From contig NZ_LSGQ01000003.1 in assembly GCF_001675285.1 (NCBI RefSeq), positions 434,001 through 498,000 of the forward strand: a stretch of DNA of 64,000 bases, written 5' to 3'. Under the pieces are notes generated by a model, which ran no database searches, was not told the DNA's origin, and was given only the letters and a program-made list of their open reading frames with translations. Made by a program: the position numbers and the translations under genes. This document shows, piece by piece, positions 18,393 through 27,728 of this stretch (the first letter of the stretch is position 1; each line of letters opens with the position of its first letter). This DNA comes from Elizabethkingia miricola. Its GTDB lineage: Bacteria > Bacteroidota > Bacteroidia > Flavobacteriales > Weeksellaceae.

Positions 18393-18400
18393 GTTGAAAT

Positions 18401-18646
18401 ATGAGTGAGACTAAACACATCGAGACGGTAACAAAAGTAATGGAAGCCTTAGAAGAAATTCGCCCGTTTTTAAATAAAGATGGTGGTGATATTGAATTGA
18501 TTGATGTAAAGGAGAATACTGTAATAGTACGTCTGCTAGGTAATTGCTCATCATGTCATATCAATACTTCAACACTGAAACTGGGTGTAGAGAATACAAT
18601 TAAACAGCACGTTCCTGAAATTGTTGAAGTTATTAATATAGATTAA
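18401..18646 (+). CDS. NifU C-terminal domain Fe-S scaffold
   Basis: An 81-residue stand-alone Nfu domain, with the [4Fe-4S]-binding CSSC motif in LLGNCSSCHINT and the conserved LNKDGGDIELID start. It is co-transcribed with mrp (8-bp gap), a pairing that suggests cluster hand-over between them. It ends at a strong terminator. Confidence 0.92.
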   Translation: MSETKHIETVTKVMEALEEIRPFLNKDGGDIELIDVKENTVIVRLLGNCSSCHINTSTLKLGVENTIKQHVPEIVEVINID

Positions 18647-18669
18647 TATATTATCAGAATAAATTTTTT

Positions 18670-18698
18670 TAAAACCTCCCAAACGGGAGGTTTTTTTC
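18670..18698 (+). terminator. Terminator of mrp-nfu operon
   Basis: The stem AAAACCTCCC / GGGAGGTTTT has an AAAC loop and a T-run. Confidence 0.9.
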
Positions 18699-18712
18699 AT
18701 GAGTCTTATCAT

Positions 18713-18744
18713 GTTGCTAATTAGAATAATTAAAAATAACTTTG
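18713..18744 (+). promoter_or_regulatory. Promoter of TonB receptor gene
   Basis: GTTG (18713-18716), 20 nt, then TAACTTTG (18737-18744). The ATG lies 17 nt downstream. No clear Fur box was seen. Confidence 0.55.
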
Positions 18745-18761
18745 CAGCAAATTAACACTAT

Positions 18762-21020
18762 ATGAATAAATACATTACTACTTCATTTTTCGTTCTTGGC
18801 GGATTGATGGTTAATGCGCAGACTAAAAAGACGGATACGCTGTCTTCTAACAAGCATAAGGAGATTGAGCAGGTTGAACTTTTCGGTGAAAGAAAGAAGC
18901 AGCCTGAAGGTCTGGAAGTAATTACAAGATTGCCTCTAAAGACCAGAGATCAGATTCAGAGTATTTCAGTGATTTCATATAAAGCAATTGAAACTTTAGG
19001 AGGTTTATCTCTAATTGATGTTGCGAAAAATGTTCCGGGAGTTACTTTATTCTCAAGCTATGGTGGCGGAAGTGAAAGTATGTCTATTCGTGGATACAGA
19101 GGTGTACCAGTACTAAAGAACGGAGTTTTATTAGACTCTGACTTCCGTACTGCTGGTATGATGACTGATATGCAGGGTGTAGAAAGTATTCAGGTGATTA
19201 AAGGTTCTGCAGCTGTAACACAAGGTATCGGAGACGGGCTTGGGGCAGCAGGTGGTGTTATTAATGTAGTAACAAAAAGACCTCAGTTTGTTAACAGAAC
19301 CAACGTTGGTTTCCGTTATGGCAGCTGGGATTTCTACCGTCCTACTGTAGATTTTCAGAGAGTTTTAGACAACGAAGGTAAAGTCGCAATAAGATTTAAC
19401 GGAGCATATCAGAATAATAACTCTTTCAGATCTCATGTAAAAGGTGAAAGAATATATGTAAATCCATCCATCACTTTCCGTCCGGATAAAATGACGGATA
19501 TTACAGTGGAAATGGATTATATGAATGACAGAAGAACTCCGGACAGAGGTACCGTTAACCTGGCAGACGGAAGTACTGAAGCTTTATATACTATGCCAAA
19601 GGGTAAATTCTTAGGATATGATGCAGATCGTGCAAAAACCGAATCTTACAACTTTATGACAAGCATTGACAGAAAGATCAATGATAAATTTAAAGTGAGA
19701 GCAGCTTTCATTAATTCAGTTAATAATACTGATAGCCAGGCAATGTCTATTGCACCAAATGGTACGAAATGGAATGAAAGAAAGCGTTACTATGGTAAGA
19801 GTATGGGTGAAGATGTGAATAAAGTATTTCAGTTTGACTTCATCGGACAAGATGTACAGACTGGCTTTATTAAGCATACCTTCCAGGTAGGTTTTGACTG
19901 GAAAGAAACAACAGTTACAACTAAGTCCTTTGAAGCATACAAAAACTCTATTGCTTCGAATAATTTTATAGGTACACGTCGTGACCCAGATACAAATAAA
20001 GTTATCTATGATAATCCATTAGATGTAATTAATGTACTAGGAGATATTTCTAATGCACTTCCTGTAAATGTTGTTTACAAACACCTCAGAACTGCTGAAG
20101 TTAAAACTCCTACAATGGGATTAATGGCTCAGGATGTAATGTCATTCGGTAAATATGTGAAGGCACACTTAGGAATCAGATACAGCAGGTTAAATGGTTC
20201 TACAAAGAATGATGTTGCTACATGGAATCCATCTTTTGGATTGATTGTCTCTCCATTGGAAAATGTTAACGTTTTCGGATCGTATACCACAACAACATCA
20301 TTAAGGTCTGCTAACAATGTATTACAGACTGGTGGTACTGTAGGTCCATCTAAAACAGCACAATGGGAAGCAGGAATTAAATCAGACTGGTTTAATGAGA
20401 AGTTAAGGTTCAATGTTACTTTATTTGATATTAAAACAGATAATTTGGCTTACCAGATTCTTGACTCAAATTATAACCCGGTTATTGATACTAATAAAAA
20501 TACATTATATGGCCTTGCCGGAAATCTTAGAAGAAAAGGACTTGAAGTTGAACTAATTGGACGAATCTTGCCAAATTTACAGATTATGTCTGGTTGGGCT
20601 TATTTAGATGCTCAATATGAAGATAGCCCTGCTTACGTAAATGGTTCTGCTCCGATGAACTCACCAAAACATACTGCAAATGCATGGTTAAACTACAAGT
20701 TTAATCAAGGGATCTTGGATGGACTTGATGTTGGTGCCGGTATCTATTATGTAGGAAAAAGACCAGTTGATGAATGGACTCAGAAAACCTTCACTGCTGG
20801 ACACGTAAATAGTGTGCAGCCAGGTGCTAGACCATTTGATATGCCAGAATATACTACTGTAGATGCTCAGGTAGGTTACGCACTGAAAAATGGAGTAGGT
20901 GTAAGAGTATTCTTTAATAATATCTTCGACTCTGTTGGGTACAGCTCTTATTTCAGAGGTGGTTACATCGATCAAATTCAGCCAAGAAACTTTGGAGTAC
21001 AATTAAATTATAAGTTTTAA
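18762..21020 (+). CDS. TonB-dependent siderophore receptor
   Basis: A 752-residue outer-membrane receptor with a signal peptide (ending VNAQ), an N-terminal TonB-box region, a plug domain (residues of about 60-180, with SIRGYRGVPVLKNGVLL and QGIGDGLGAAGGVINVVTKRP), and a 22-strand barrel ending in the aromatic LNYKF. The plug resembles TonB siderophore receptors of the FhuE/FpvA class, but the ligand cannot be read from sequence. It is monocistronic with a good promoter and terminator. Confidence 0.88.
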   Translation: MNKYITTSFFVLGGLMVNAQTKKTDTLSSNKHKEIEQVELFGERKKQPEGLEVITRLPLKTRDQIQSISVISYKAIETLGGLSLIDVAKNVPGVTLFSSYGGGSESMSIRGYRGVPVLKNGVLLDSDFRTAGMMTDMQGVESIQVIKGSAAVTQGIGDGLGAAGGVINVVTKRPQFVNRTNVGFRYGSWDFYRPTVDFQRVLDNEGKVAIRFNGAYQNNNSFRSHVKGERIYVNPSITFRPDKMTDITVEMDYMNDRRTPDRGTVNLADGSTEALYTMPKGKFLGYDADRAKTESYNFMTSIDRKINDKFKVRAAFINSVNNTDSQAMSIAPNGTKWNERKRYYGKSMGEDVNKVFQFDFIGQDVQTGFIKHTFQVGFDWKETTVTTKSFEAYKNSIASNNFIGTRRDPDTNKVIYDNPLDVINVLGDISNALPVNVVYKHLRTAEVKTPTMGLMAQDVMSFGKYVKAHLGIRYSRLNGSTKNDVATWNPSFGLIVSPLENVNVFGSYTTTTSLRSANNVLQTGGTVGPSKTAQWEAGIKSDWFNEKLRFNVTLFDIKTDNLAYQILDSNYNPVIDTNKNTLYGLAGNLRRKGLEVELIGRILPNLQIMSGWAYLDAQYEDSPAYVNGSAPMNSPKHTANAWLNYKFNQGILDGLDVGAGIYYVGKRPVDEWTQKTFTAGHVNSVQPGARPFDMPEYTTVDAQVGYALKNGVGVRVFFNNIFDSVGYSSYFRGGYIDQIQPRNFGVQLNYKF

Positions 21021-21045
21021 TAACCCCAACAATATTGATATTTTA

Positions 21046-21084
21046 CAAAAAAGAAGCGCTGATATTATCAGCGCTTCTTTTTTA
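21046..21084. terminator. Bidirectional terminator TonB receptor / ppx
   Basis: The long stem AAGAAGCGCTGATA / TATCAGCGCTTCTT is followed by TTTTATTTT. Its right arm lies inside the last codons of the convergent ppx gene (stop at 21068-21070), so the ppx 3' coding end doubles as terminator sequence. Confidence 0.85.
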
Positions 21085-21955
21085 TTTTATTGTAAAGAGA
21101 GTGGATTAAACCATCCGCAACCGAAATCTTCGGTACATAGATCTGTTTAATTTCTCCCCAGAGCATAATTTTATTGAATATTTCCAATGCCGGAACCATT
21201 ACATCGGCACGGTCTTCACGGACGTTGTATTTAATCATCCTTTCCTGTACACTAAGCGGTGCGGCTTCTTTATAATAAATCTTCAATAGGTTTGCAGACA
21301 TTGGTTTACCATCCTTGGTTTTACTCATCGAAAATATTTTGTTGATATTTCCTCCGGAGCCAATAGCTACAATAGGTTTTTTACCAAAAATTTCATTTTT
21401 GATTTCGGATCTCATTTCTTCCCAGCTTTCCTCTTTTACAAGGTTATTCAGGATACGGATAGTTCCGATATTAAAAGATTTTTTATACTTAAGCTTTTTG
21501 TTTTCATAATAGGTAAGCTCGGTACTACCACCACCAACATCGATATACAGATAACCAAAATTATGATCCATATTTTCAGCAACATGGTTTTCATAGATTA
21601 GTGTAGCTTCCTCGTCTCCGGATATTATTTCGATATTAATATTGGCTTCTTTCTTTACCGTATCTATAATATGCTTGCCATTTTTAGCATCGCGCATAGC
21701 ACTTGTAGCACAAGCTCTGTAGTGTTCTACATTATAAATTTCCATCAGGTCATGAAATACTTTCATAGAGCGGATGACCATTTTTTCTCTTTCAGGGCCA
21801 ATTTCGCCTATCTTAAAAACATCCATACCAAGCCTCAACGGAACCCTCAGGAGGTTTAGTTTTGTAAATTCTGCCTGGCCATTTTCATTTTCCACCACTT
21901 CATTAATCAGAAGTCTTGCTGCATTACTTCCAATATCAATTGCTGCTAGCCTCAT
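21068..21955 (-). CDS. ppx: Exopolyphosphatase (Ppx/GppA family)
   Basis: A 295-residue ASKHA-fold phosphatase; it corresponds to the short Ppx form lacking the C-terminal HD domain of E. coli Ppx. Visible are DIGSNAARLLI (phosphate 1 loop), ATSAMRDAKNG, SGDEEATLIYE and DVGGGSTELTYY (phosphate 2). It overlaps the end of ppk1 by 20 bp, so synthesis and breakdown of polyphosphate are encoded in one translationally coupled unit. Confidence 0.92.
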   Translation of the reverse strand: MRLAAIDIGSNAARLLINEVVENENGQAEFTKLNLLRVPLRLGMDVFKIGEIGPEREKMVIRSMKVFHDLMEIYNVEHYRACATSAMRDAKNGKHIIDTVKKEANINIEIISGDEEATLIYENHVAENMDHNFGYLYIDVGGGSTELTYYENKKLKYKKSFNIGTIRILNNLVKEESWEEMRSEIKNEIFGKKPIVAIGSGGNINKIFSMSKTKDGKPMSANLLKIYYKEAAPLSVQERMIKYNVREDRADVMVPALEIFNKIMLWGEIKQIYVPKISVADGLIHSLYNKIKKKR

Positions 21956-24014
21956 TTTCTGCTTTATGTTTTAAATAGTTATAAATTTCTATTTGGGAGC
22001 GGAAAGGTTTTCTATCGTTTTCGTAATACTGATTTTTTAGGTTTTTACCAATATCACGGGCTTTTACATTATCATGCAACTGTATGTTCAGAATTTCTTT
22101 AAGTTCTTTTTTCAGATCTTTATTGTTAATTCTTACCGCAGCCTCAATCCTGTAATCCAGGTTACGCGTCATCCAGTCGGCAGAAGAAATGTACATAAGT
22201 TCTTTTCCGCCGTGGTAAAAATACATAATTCTGGAATGTTCCAGGTACTCATCAACAATACTTATAGCATGAATTTTCTTTTTGAAGGTTTTTTGATTCA
22301 CGGCACAGTATATTCCACGGACAATTAATTTAATTGTAACACCCGCTTCTGCAGCTTCATATAGCTTTTTAATAAGCTCTTTATCGCTCAGTGAATTTAC
22401 TTTAACAATGATTTCGGCTTTTCTGCCAGCAATCGCTTCTTCTATCTCTTTGTCAATATAAAAAACTATTTTATTCCGCATATGCTGCGGACATACCATT
22501 AGTGTTTTACATTTCTCTAATGCAAGAACAGGATCTTGTTTTGGCTTCTTCAGTAAGCTGAAAACTCTGTTGATATCAGCCATTATAGTACTATTGCTGG
22601 TCATCAGCATATTGTCACCATATACTCTGGCAGTTTTCTCATTAAAGTTTCCGGTGCTTATAAAGCCATATTGTGTCATTTTGTTATGAACACGTTTTTT
22701 TATAATGCACAATTTGGCATGAACTTTCTTATTGGGGATTCCTACCAGTACTTTTACACCCTCTTCTTCCAGTCTTTCTTTCCAGAAGATATTAGCTTCC
22801 TCGTCAAAACGGGCACGTAATTCCAGCATCACGGTTACTTCTTTTCCGTTTCTTACCGCATTAATCAATGCATTGGCGATTTTGGAATTGGAAGCCAGGC
22901 GGTAAGCTGTGATATGAATGGTGGTAACATCAGGGTCCATAGCAGCTTCCCGTAAAAGATCGATAACCGATACAAACGAGTGATAAGGGAAGTTAAGTAA
23001 AACATCTTTCTTTAAAATAACATCTGTAACTCTGCTTTTATTATCAAAATCAGGATGGATGAAAGATGTTCTTTCTATGGGTTTTACATAATTTTTGAAG
23101 ACATCCGGAAAATCCATAAAGTGTTTAAAGTTGTGGATCTTCTCTCCTGGTATCATACTGTCTTTCTTAGTTAAACTTAATTTTTTAGTTAAAAAGTCCA
23201 GTAATTGCGGATCTATATTTTTATCGAAAACAAAACGTGTAGGTTTTCCTTTTCTCCTGTTTTTTAAGCCTTTTTCTATTTTTTCTACAAAGCTGGTTCT
23301 TACGTCATTGTCCAGATCAAATTCTGCATCTTTGGTTACTTTGAAGCAATGAGCACTGAATTCGTCATAACCAAAATAGGAGAAGATATAGGGTAGGTTT
23401 TCTATAATAACATCTTCCAGCAGGATAACATTTGTTTCGCCGTTGGTGGAAGGCAGAATAGTGAATCTTCCAATGGCACGCGAAGGAACCTCAATAATGG
23501 CAAAATGCTTTTGCTTTTTGTCATTCTTATTCCACATGGCAATACCTATGTATAAACTTTTGTCACGCAGGAAAGGCATAGGTTTCTTCTCGTCCAGCAG
23601 GATCGGAATAACATTCGATTCAACATCTTCATCAAAGTAGTTTCGGACAAAAGCCCGTTGTTGGAAGTTAAGATCAGAATTGGTGCGGATAAAGACATTT
23701 TGTTCTGCCATTTCCTTCTGGATCTTTTCCCAGATAATATTAAAATCGTCCTGTTGCTGTATAACCAGTTTATTAATCTTGTCCAAAATCTTCTGAGGTT
23801 CCTCGAAAAAAGACTCCGCAGTGATTTTGGATTTCATTTCCATAGCCCGTTTTAGCCCGGCAACACGAACCCGGAAAAATTCGTCCAGGTTGTTAGAGAA
23901 AATTCCCAGAAATTTAATTCTTAAAGGTAAAGGAACCTGCGGGTCTGCGGCTTCCTGTAGTACTCTGGCATTAAAGGATAACCATGATATGTCTCTGGCA
24001 TTAAACTGTGGCAT
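21936..24014 (-). CDS. ppk1: Polyphosphate kinase 1
   Basis: A 692-residue PPK1 that polymerises ATP gamma-phosphate into polyphosphate. It has the N, H and two PLD-like C domains: the start FNARDISWLSFNARVLQEA, the autophosphorylated His in KVHAKLCII, a second His in YLEHSRIMYFYHGG, and DWMTRNLDYRIEAAV. It precedes ppx in a two-gene operon. The unit is divergent from dnaK by about 200 bp. Confidence 0.96.
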   Translation of the reverse strand: MPQFNARDISWLSFNARVLQEAADPQVPLPLRIKFLGIFSNNLDEFFRVRVAGLKRAMEMKSKITAESFFEEPQKILDKINKLVIQQQDDFNIIWEKIQKEMAEQNVFIRTNSDLNFQQRAFVRNYFDEDVESNVIPILLDEKKPMPFLRDKSLYIGIAMWNKNDKKQKHFAIIEVPSRAIGRFTILPSTNGETNVILLEDVIIENLPYIFSYFGYDEFSAHCFKVTKDAEFDLDNDVRTSFVEKIEKGLKNRRKGKPTRFVFDKNIDPQLLDFLTKKLSLTKKDSMIPGEKIHNFKHFMDFPDVFKNYVKPIERTSFIHPDFDNKSRVTDVILKKDVLLNFPYHSFVSVIDLLREAAMDPDVTTIHITAYRLASNSKIANALINAVRNGKEVTVMLELRARFDEEANIFWKERLEEEGVKVLVGIPNKKVHAKLCIIKKRVHNKMTQYGFISTGNFNEKTARVYGDNMLMTSNSTIMADINRVFSLLKKPKQDPVLALEKCKTLMVCPQHMRNKIVFYIDKEIEEAIAGRKAEIIVKVNSLSDKELIKKLYEAAEAGVTIKLIVRGIYCAVNQKTFKKKIHAISIVDEYLEHSRIMYFYHGGKELMYISSADWMTRNLDYRIEAAVRINNKDLKKELKEILNIQLHDNVKARDIGKNLKNQYYENDRKPFRSQIEIYNYLKHKAENEASSN

Positions 24015-24217
24015 ATGTAATATTTGTGCTTCAAAAGTAGTTAAAGATAAGCCTTTTTAATGTCACTTTAATGAAAATTAATATAAAAATTTCTGTGTGT
24101 TTAGCGCTGTTTGGAGAAGTATTGTGCCAATTTGTCATAAAATTTCCATTGGTACAGATATTGAGAAATAGCAGTCAAATATCAATATTAAATTTCAAGA
24201 AATAAAAAATACTAATT

Positions 24218-26104
24218 ATGAGCAAAATAATCGGAATTGACTTAGGAACAACCAACTCTTGTGTTGCCGTAATGGAAGGGAAAGACCCTGTTGTTATTCC
24301 TAATGCAGAAGGTAAAAGAACGACTCCTTCGATCGTTGCTTTCACCGAAGATGGTGAAAGAAAAGTAGGTGATCCTGCAAAAAGACAAGCTGTAACCAAC
24401 CCGGTAAATACAGTTTATTCTATCAAAAGATTCATCGGAACTCACTTTAAAGATGATGGTTCTGAAATATCAAGAGTTCCTTACAAAGTCGTAAGCGGAC
24501 CAAACGATACTGTAAAAGTAAAAATTGACGACAGAGAATATACGCCACAGGAAATTTCAGCAATGATTCTTCAGAAAATGAAGAAAACAGCTGAGGATTA
24601 CCTTGGCCAGGAAGTAACAAGAGCTGTAATTACTGTTCCTGCTTACTTTAACGATGCACAAAGACAGGCTACTAAAGAGGCTGGAGAAATCGCAGGTCTT
24701 AAAGTGGAAAGAATTATCAACGAGCCTACAGCAGCTGCTTTGGCTTATGGGTTAGATAAGAGCCACAAAGATCAGAAGATTGCTGTATATGACCTTGGTG
24801 GTGGTACTTTCGATATCTCTATCCTTGACTTAGGTGATGGTGTATTCGAGGTATTATCTACAAACGGTGATACTCACCTTGGTGGTGATGACTTCGATGA
24901 TGTAATCATTAACTGGATGGCAGATGAATTCAAAGCTGAAGAAGGTGTAGATCTTAAATCTGATGCTATCGCCCTTCAACGTTTAAAAGAAGCTGCTGAA
25001 AAAGCTAAAATCGAGTTATCTTCTTCTTCTCAGACAGAGATTAACTTACCATATATTACTGCAACGGCTACAGGTCCTAAGCACTTGGTTAAAACTTTAA
25101 CAAGAGCTAAGTTCGAGCAATTATCTGCTGACCTTGTAAGACGTTCTATGGAGCCTTGTAAAAAAGCTCTTCAGGATGCAGGACTTTCAACTTCTGAAAT
25201 CGACGAAGTAATCTTAGTAGGTGGTTCTACACGTATTCCTATTATCCAGGAAGAAGTAGAGAAATTCTTTGGTAAGAAACCTTCTAAAGGTGTTAACCCG
25301 GATGAAGTAGTAGCTGTTGGTGCTGCAATTCAGGGTGGTGTATTAACAGGTGACGTAAAAGATGTATTACTTCTTGACGTAACTCCTCTTTCTTTAGGTA
25401 TCGAAACTATGGGGTCTGTTTTCACTAAATTAATTGAGGCGAACACAACTATCCCAACTAAAAAATCTGAGGTATTCTCTACTGCATCCGACAATCAGCC
25501 GGCAGTAACTATCAGAGTAGGACAGGGGGAAAGACCAATGTTCAACGATAACAAAGAAATTGGTAGATTCGAATTAACAGATATTCCACCAGCACAAAGA
25601 GGAGTTCCTCAGATCGAAGTAACTTTCGATATCGATGCTAATGGTATTTTAAGTGTATCTGCTAAAGATAAAGGAACTGGTAAAGAGCAGTCTATCAAAA
25701 TTCAGGCATCTTCAGGTCTTTCCGATGACGAAATCGAAAGAATGAAAAAAGAAGCTCAGGAAAATGCTTCTGCTGATGCTAAGAAAAAAGAAGAAGTTGA
25801 AGTATTCAACAAGGCTGATGGATTAATCTTCCAGACCGAAAAGCAACTGAAAGAGTTTGGTGAAAAGCTTTCTGCTGACAAAAAATCTGCAATTGAAACT
25901 GCAGCTGCAGAACTTAAAACTGCATTCGAAGCTAAAGATACTGAAGCTGTTAAAGCTAAAACTGAAGCTTTAGACGCAGCATGGATGGCGGCATCTGAAG
26001 AGATGTATGCACAACAACAAGCTAACCCGCAGGCTGGTGCTCAGCAAAATGCAGGTGGTGGTGCAGAAGATGTACAGGACGCTGACTTCGAAGAAGTAAA
26101 ATAA
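24218..26104 (+). CDS. dnaK: Chaperone DnaK
   Basis: The 628-residue Hsp70 is complete: [37 protein letters not shown], the hydrophobic linker [15 protein letters not shown], substrate domain and a Gln/Gly-rich C-terminus ending DADFEEVK. No grpE or dnaJ is adjacent. No classical CIRCE repeat was seen upstream; the 156-bp gap to ppk1 must contain the regulation. Confidence 0.98.
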   Translation: MSKIIGIDLGTTNSCVAVMEGKDPVVIPNAEGKRTTPSIVAFTEDGERKVGDPAKRQAVTNPVNTVYSIKRFIGTHFKDDGSEISRVPYKVVSGPNDTVKVKIDDREYTPQEISAMILQKMKKTAEDYLGQEVTRAVITVPAYFNDAQRQATKEAGEIAGLKVERIINEPTAAALAYGLDKSHKDQKIAVYDLGGGTFDISILDLGDGVFEVLSTNGDTHLGGDDFDDVIINWMADEFKAEEGVDLKSDAIALQRLKEAAEKAKIELSSSSQTEINLPYITATATGPKHLVKTLTRAKFEQLSADLVRRSMEPCKKALQDAGLSTSEIDEVILVGGSTRIPIIQEEVEKFFGKKPSKGVNPDEVVAVGAAIQGGVLTGDVKDVLLLDVTPLSLGIETMGSVFTKLIEANTTIPTKKSEVFSTASDNQPAVTIRVGQGERPMFNDNKEIGRFELTDIPPAQRGVPQIEVTFDIDANGILSVSAKDKGTGKEQSIKIQASSGLSDDEIERMKKEAQENASADAKKKEEVEVFNKADGLIFQTEKQLKEFGEKLSADKKSAIETAAAELKTAFEAKDTEAVKAKTEALDAAWMAASEEMYAQQQANPQAGAQQNAGGGAEDVQDADFEEVK

Positions 26105-26129
26105 TTATTGAGTAGTCAATAATAAACAA

Positions 26130-26170
26130 TAAAAAACCGCTGTAAATGTAATGTTTACAGCGGTTTTTTT
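26130..26170 (+). terminator. Terminator of dnaK
   Basis: The stem AAAACCGCTGTAAA / TTTACAGCGGTTTT has a TGTAATG loop and T-run. It marks the end of the core genome left of the accessory island. Confidence 0.92.
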
Positions 26171-26320
26171 TGATATAGTAATTTTAGTTAGTGTTTGATT
26201 TTAATTAAATTTTATCATGTTTTTGTATCATATTTGTACCGCGAACTAAGCGGATGTAATGTACGCTTTATTTTATTTCAGAACTAAAAAAACCGGTAAT
26301 ATACAGGATGTTATTTCATA

Positions 26321-26836
26321 ATGGGGTTTAGTAAATTAAAAATACCGAGGGTATGTGAGTACTGCTCTAGACCATTTGAAGCAAAGACAGTTACAACTCG
26401 TTTTTGTAGTATTTCTTGCGCTAATAAAGCAGGGAAGGAACGAAAGAAATTAGAAAAGGAGGAAAACAGAAACACCTTTAAAAAAGTATTTAAATAAAAT
26501 TGCGGAAGCTCAACCCGGGAATTTATTTTAGTAGCTGAAGCAAAGGTAATGTATGGAATTTCAAAAGATACATTGCACAGACTATTAAAAAAGGGAATGA
26601 TAACTGGTGTCAATCTGGGAGTAAGATTGACTGGATTACGATGAGTAGATTTGGAAGTATTATTTACGGCTGTTGAATTACCTATAGAAAAAGAAACAGA
26701 ACCTGAAAAATTAGACTATGCAATTGGTGATTGCTATACACTTTCTGAAGTTAGTTCTAAATTCAATGCTAATCCTTCGACTGTAAGCAGTGTAATTAGA
26801 AAATTTAGTATACCGAAAAAACAGGTAGGTAACTAA
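26321..26836 (+). pseudogene. Decayed zinc-finger/HTH excisionase-like gene
   Basis: From the ATG at 26321 one frame encodes a Cys-rich N-terminus (VCEYCSRPFEAKTVTTRFCS, C-x2-C and C-x3-C pattern), then hits TAA at 26495. In the same frame after it comes an excisionase-like helix-turn-helix (VAEAKVMYGISKDTLHRLLKKGMI, NLGVRL), then TGA at 26642, then a second DNA-binding-like part (DYAIGDCYTLSEVSSKF, IPKKQVGN) to TAA at 26834. The stretch between the first two parts reads NKIAEAQP in another frame, suggesting two compensating frameshifts. Intact relatives accompany mobile elements in Bacteroidetes (from memory). Confidence 0.7.
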
Positions 26837-26917
26837 TACATTTTCATTTTTACCAATCGCCAATATTGAATGCTGCTCAATTTTACGGAAAACCGTATTT
26901 CTATAACAGATGAATTG

Positions 26918-26936
26918 ATTAACTTTAGAAGTTAAT
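26918..26936. promoter_or_regulatory. Perfect 8-3-8 palindrome upstream of zorB
   Basis: ATTAACTT, spacer TAG, AAGTTAAT: a perfect inverted repeat about 70 bp before the zorB ATG and inside the only non-coding gap upstream of the cluster. A repressor or activator operator is inferred; no regulator gene is intact nearby. Confidence 0.45.
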
Positions 26937-27005
26937 TTTCTGAACATAAAAATTATGGAAATTAATTGAAAATATTTATAAAACAGACTTAGTATCACAA
27001 TAGTA

Positions 27006-27728
27006 ATGTCAGGAACAAAGAAAGAAAGCCATTGGATTCCGTTAGCCGACCTTATGACCGTTTTAATGGTCATTTTTCTGTTTATGTCTATTTCATATAT
27101 GGCATTAATGGAAAAACGCCAAAAGGAGCAAAATCAAATATTCAAAAACTACGAAGAATCAAAAATAGCATTGTACAACGAGTTAAATCAAGCATTTAAA
27201 AATGATTTTGCAAAATGGAACTTAAAACTCGACAATGACCTTTCCATAAAATTTACAAACCCACAAGTGCTTTTCCCGACAGGAAAATCTGAAATAACAC
27301 CATACTTCCAAACAATCTTAAACGAGTTTCTACCAAAATATCTTTCAGTCGTTTTGCAAGACAAATACAAAGATAAAATTGCAGAAATAAGAATTGAAGG
27401 ACATACCGACACGAAGCCAATAGGCTTAACAAGCGACCCGTACATTGACAATATGAAACTTTCACAAGACAGAGGAAGAAATGTATTAGCGTTTCTTCGT
27501 TCGCAAAATTGCTTTAAAAATTTGCAACCAACCGAACAACAAAGATTGCAATATTGGCTTACTGCAAACGGTTTATCTTATGGTCGGACTGTTGATAAAG
27601 ATTACAAACTTTCTTTTGATAGCAAACAACCGATTGACAACGACAAATCAAGAAGGGTTGAATTTAGAATAGTAACCACAAGCGAAGCAATTATTAACGA
27701 AGCACTTAAAAATATTGATGACAGATGA
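27006..27728 (+). CDS. zorB: ZorB-like MotB/OmpA-domain motor anchor
   Basis: The 240-residue protein has one N-terminal membrane helix (residues 11-33) with a MotB-type Asp15 in PLADLMTVL, a short linker and an OmpA-like peptidoglycan-binding domain (residues of about 80-230: IRIEGHTDTKPIG, LSQDRGRNVLAFL, SRRVEFRI). This is the ZorB layout of Zorya anti-phage systems: ion-conducting stator subunit fixed to the cell wall. Its stop overlaps the next start as ATGA. All 14 Gln codons are CAA. A flagellar MotB is excluded by the gene neighbours. In Zorya systems known to me zorA comes first; here zorB does. Confidence 0.85.
   Translation: MSGTKKESHWIPLADLMTVLMVIFLFMSISYMALMEKRQKEQNQIFKNYEESKIALYNELNQAFKNDFAKWNLKLDNDLSIKFTNPQVLFPTGKSEITPYFQTILNEFLPKYLSVVLQDKYKDKIAEIRIEGHTDTKPIGLTSDPYIDNMKLSQDRGRNVLAFLRSQNCFKNLQPTEQQRLQYWLTANGLSYGRTVDKDYKLSFDSKQPIDNDKSRRVEFRIVTTSEAIINEALKNIDDR

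Noticed and set aside
24061-24217. CIRCE heat-shock operator before dnaK
   Set aside because: No inverted repeat with the TTAGCACTC/GAGTGCTAA pattern could be found.
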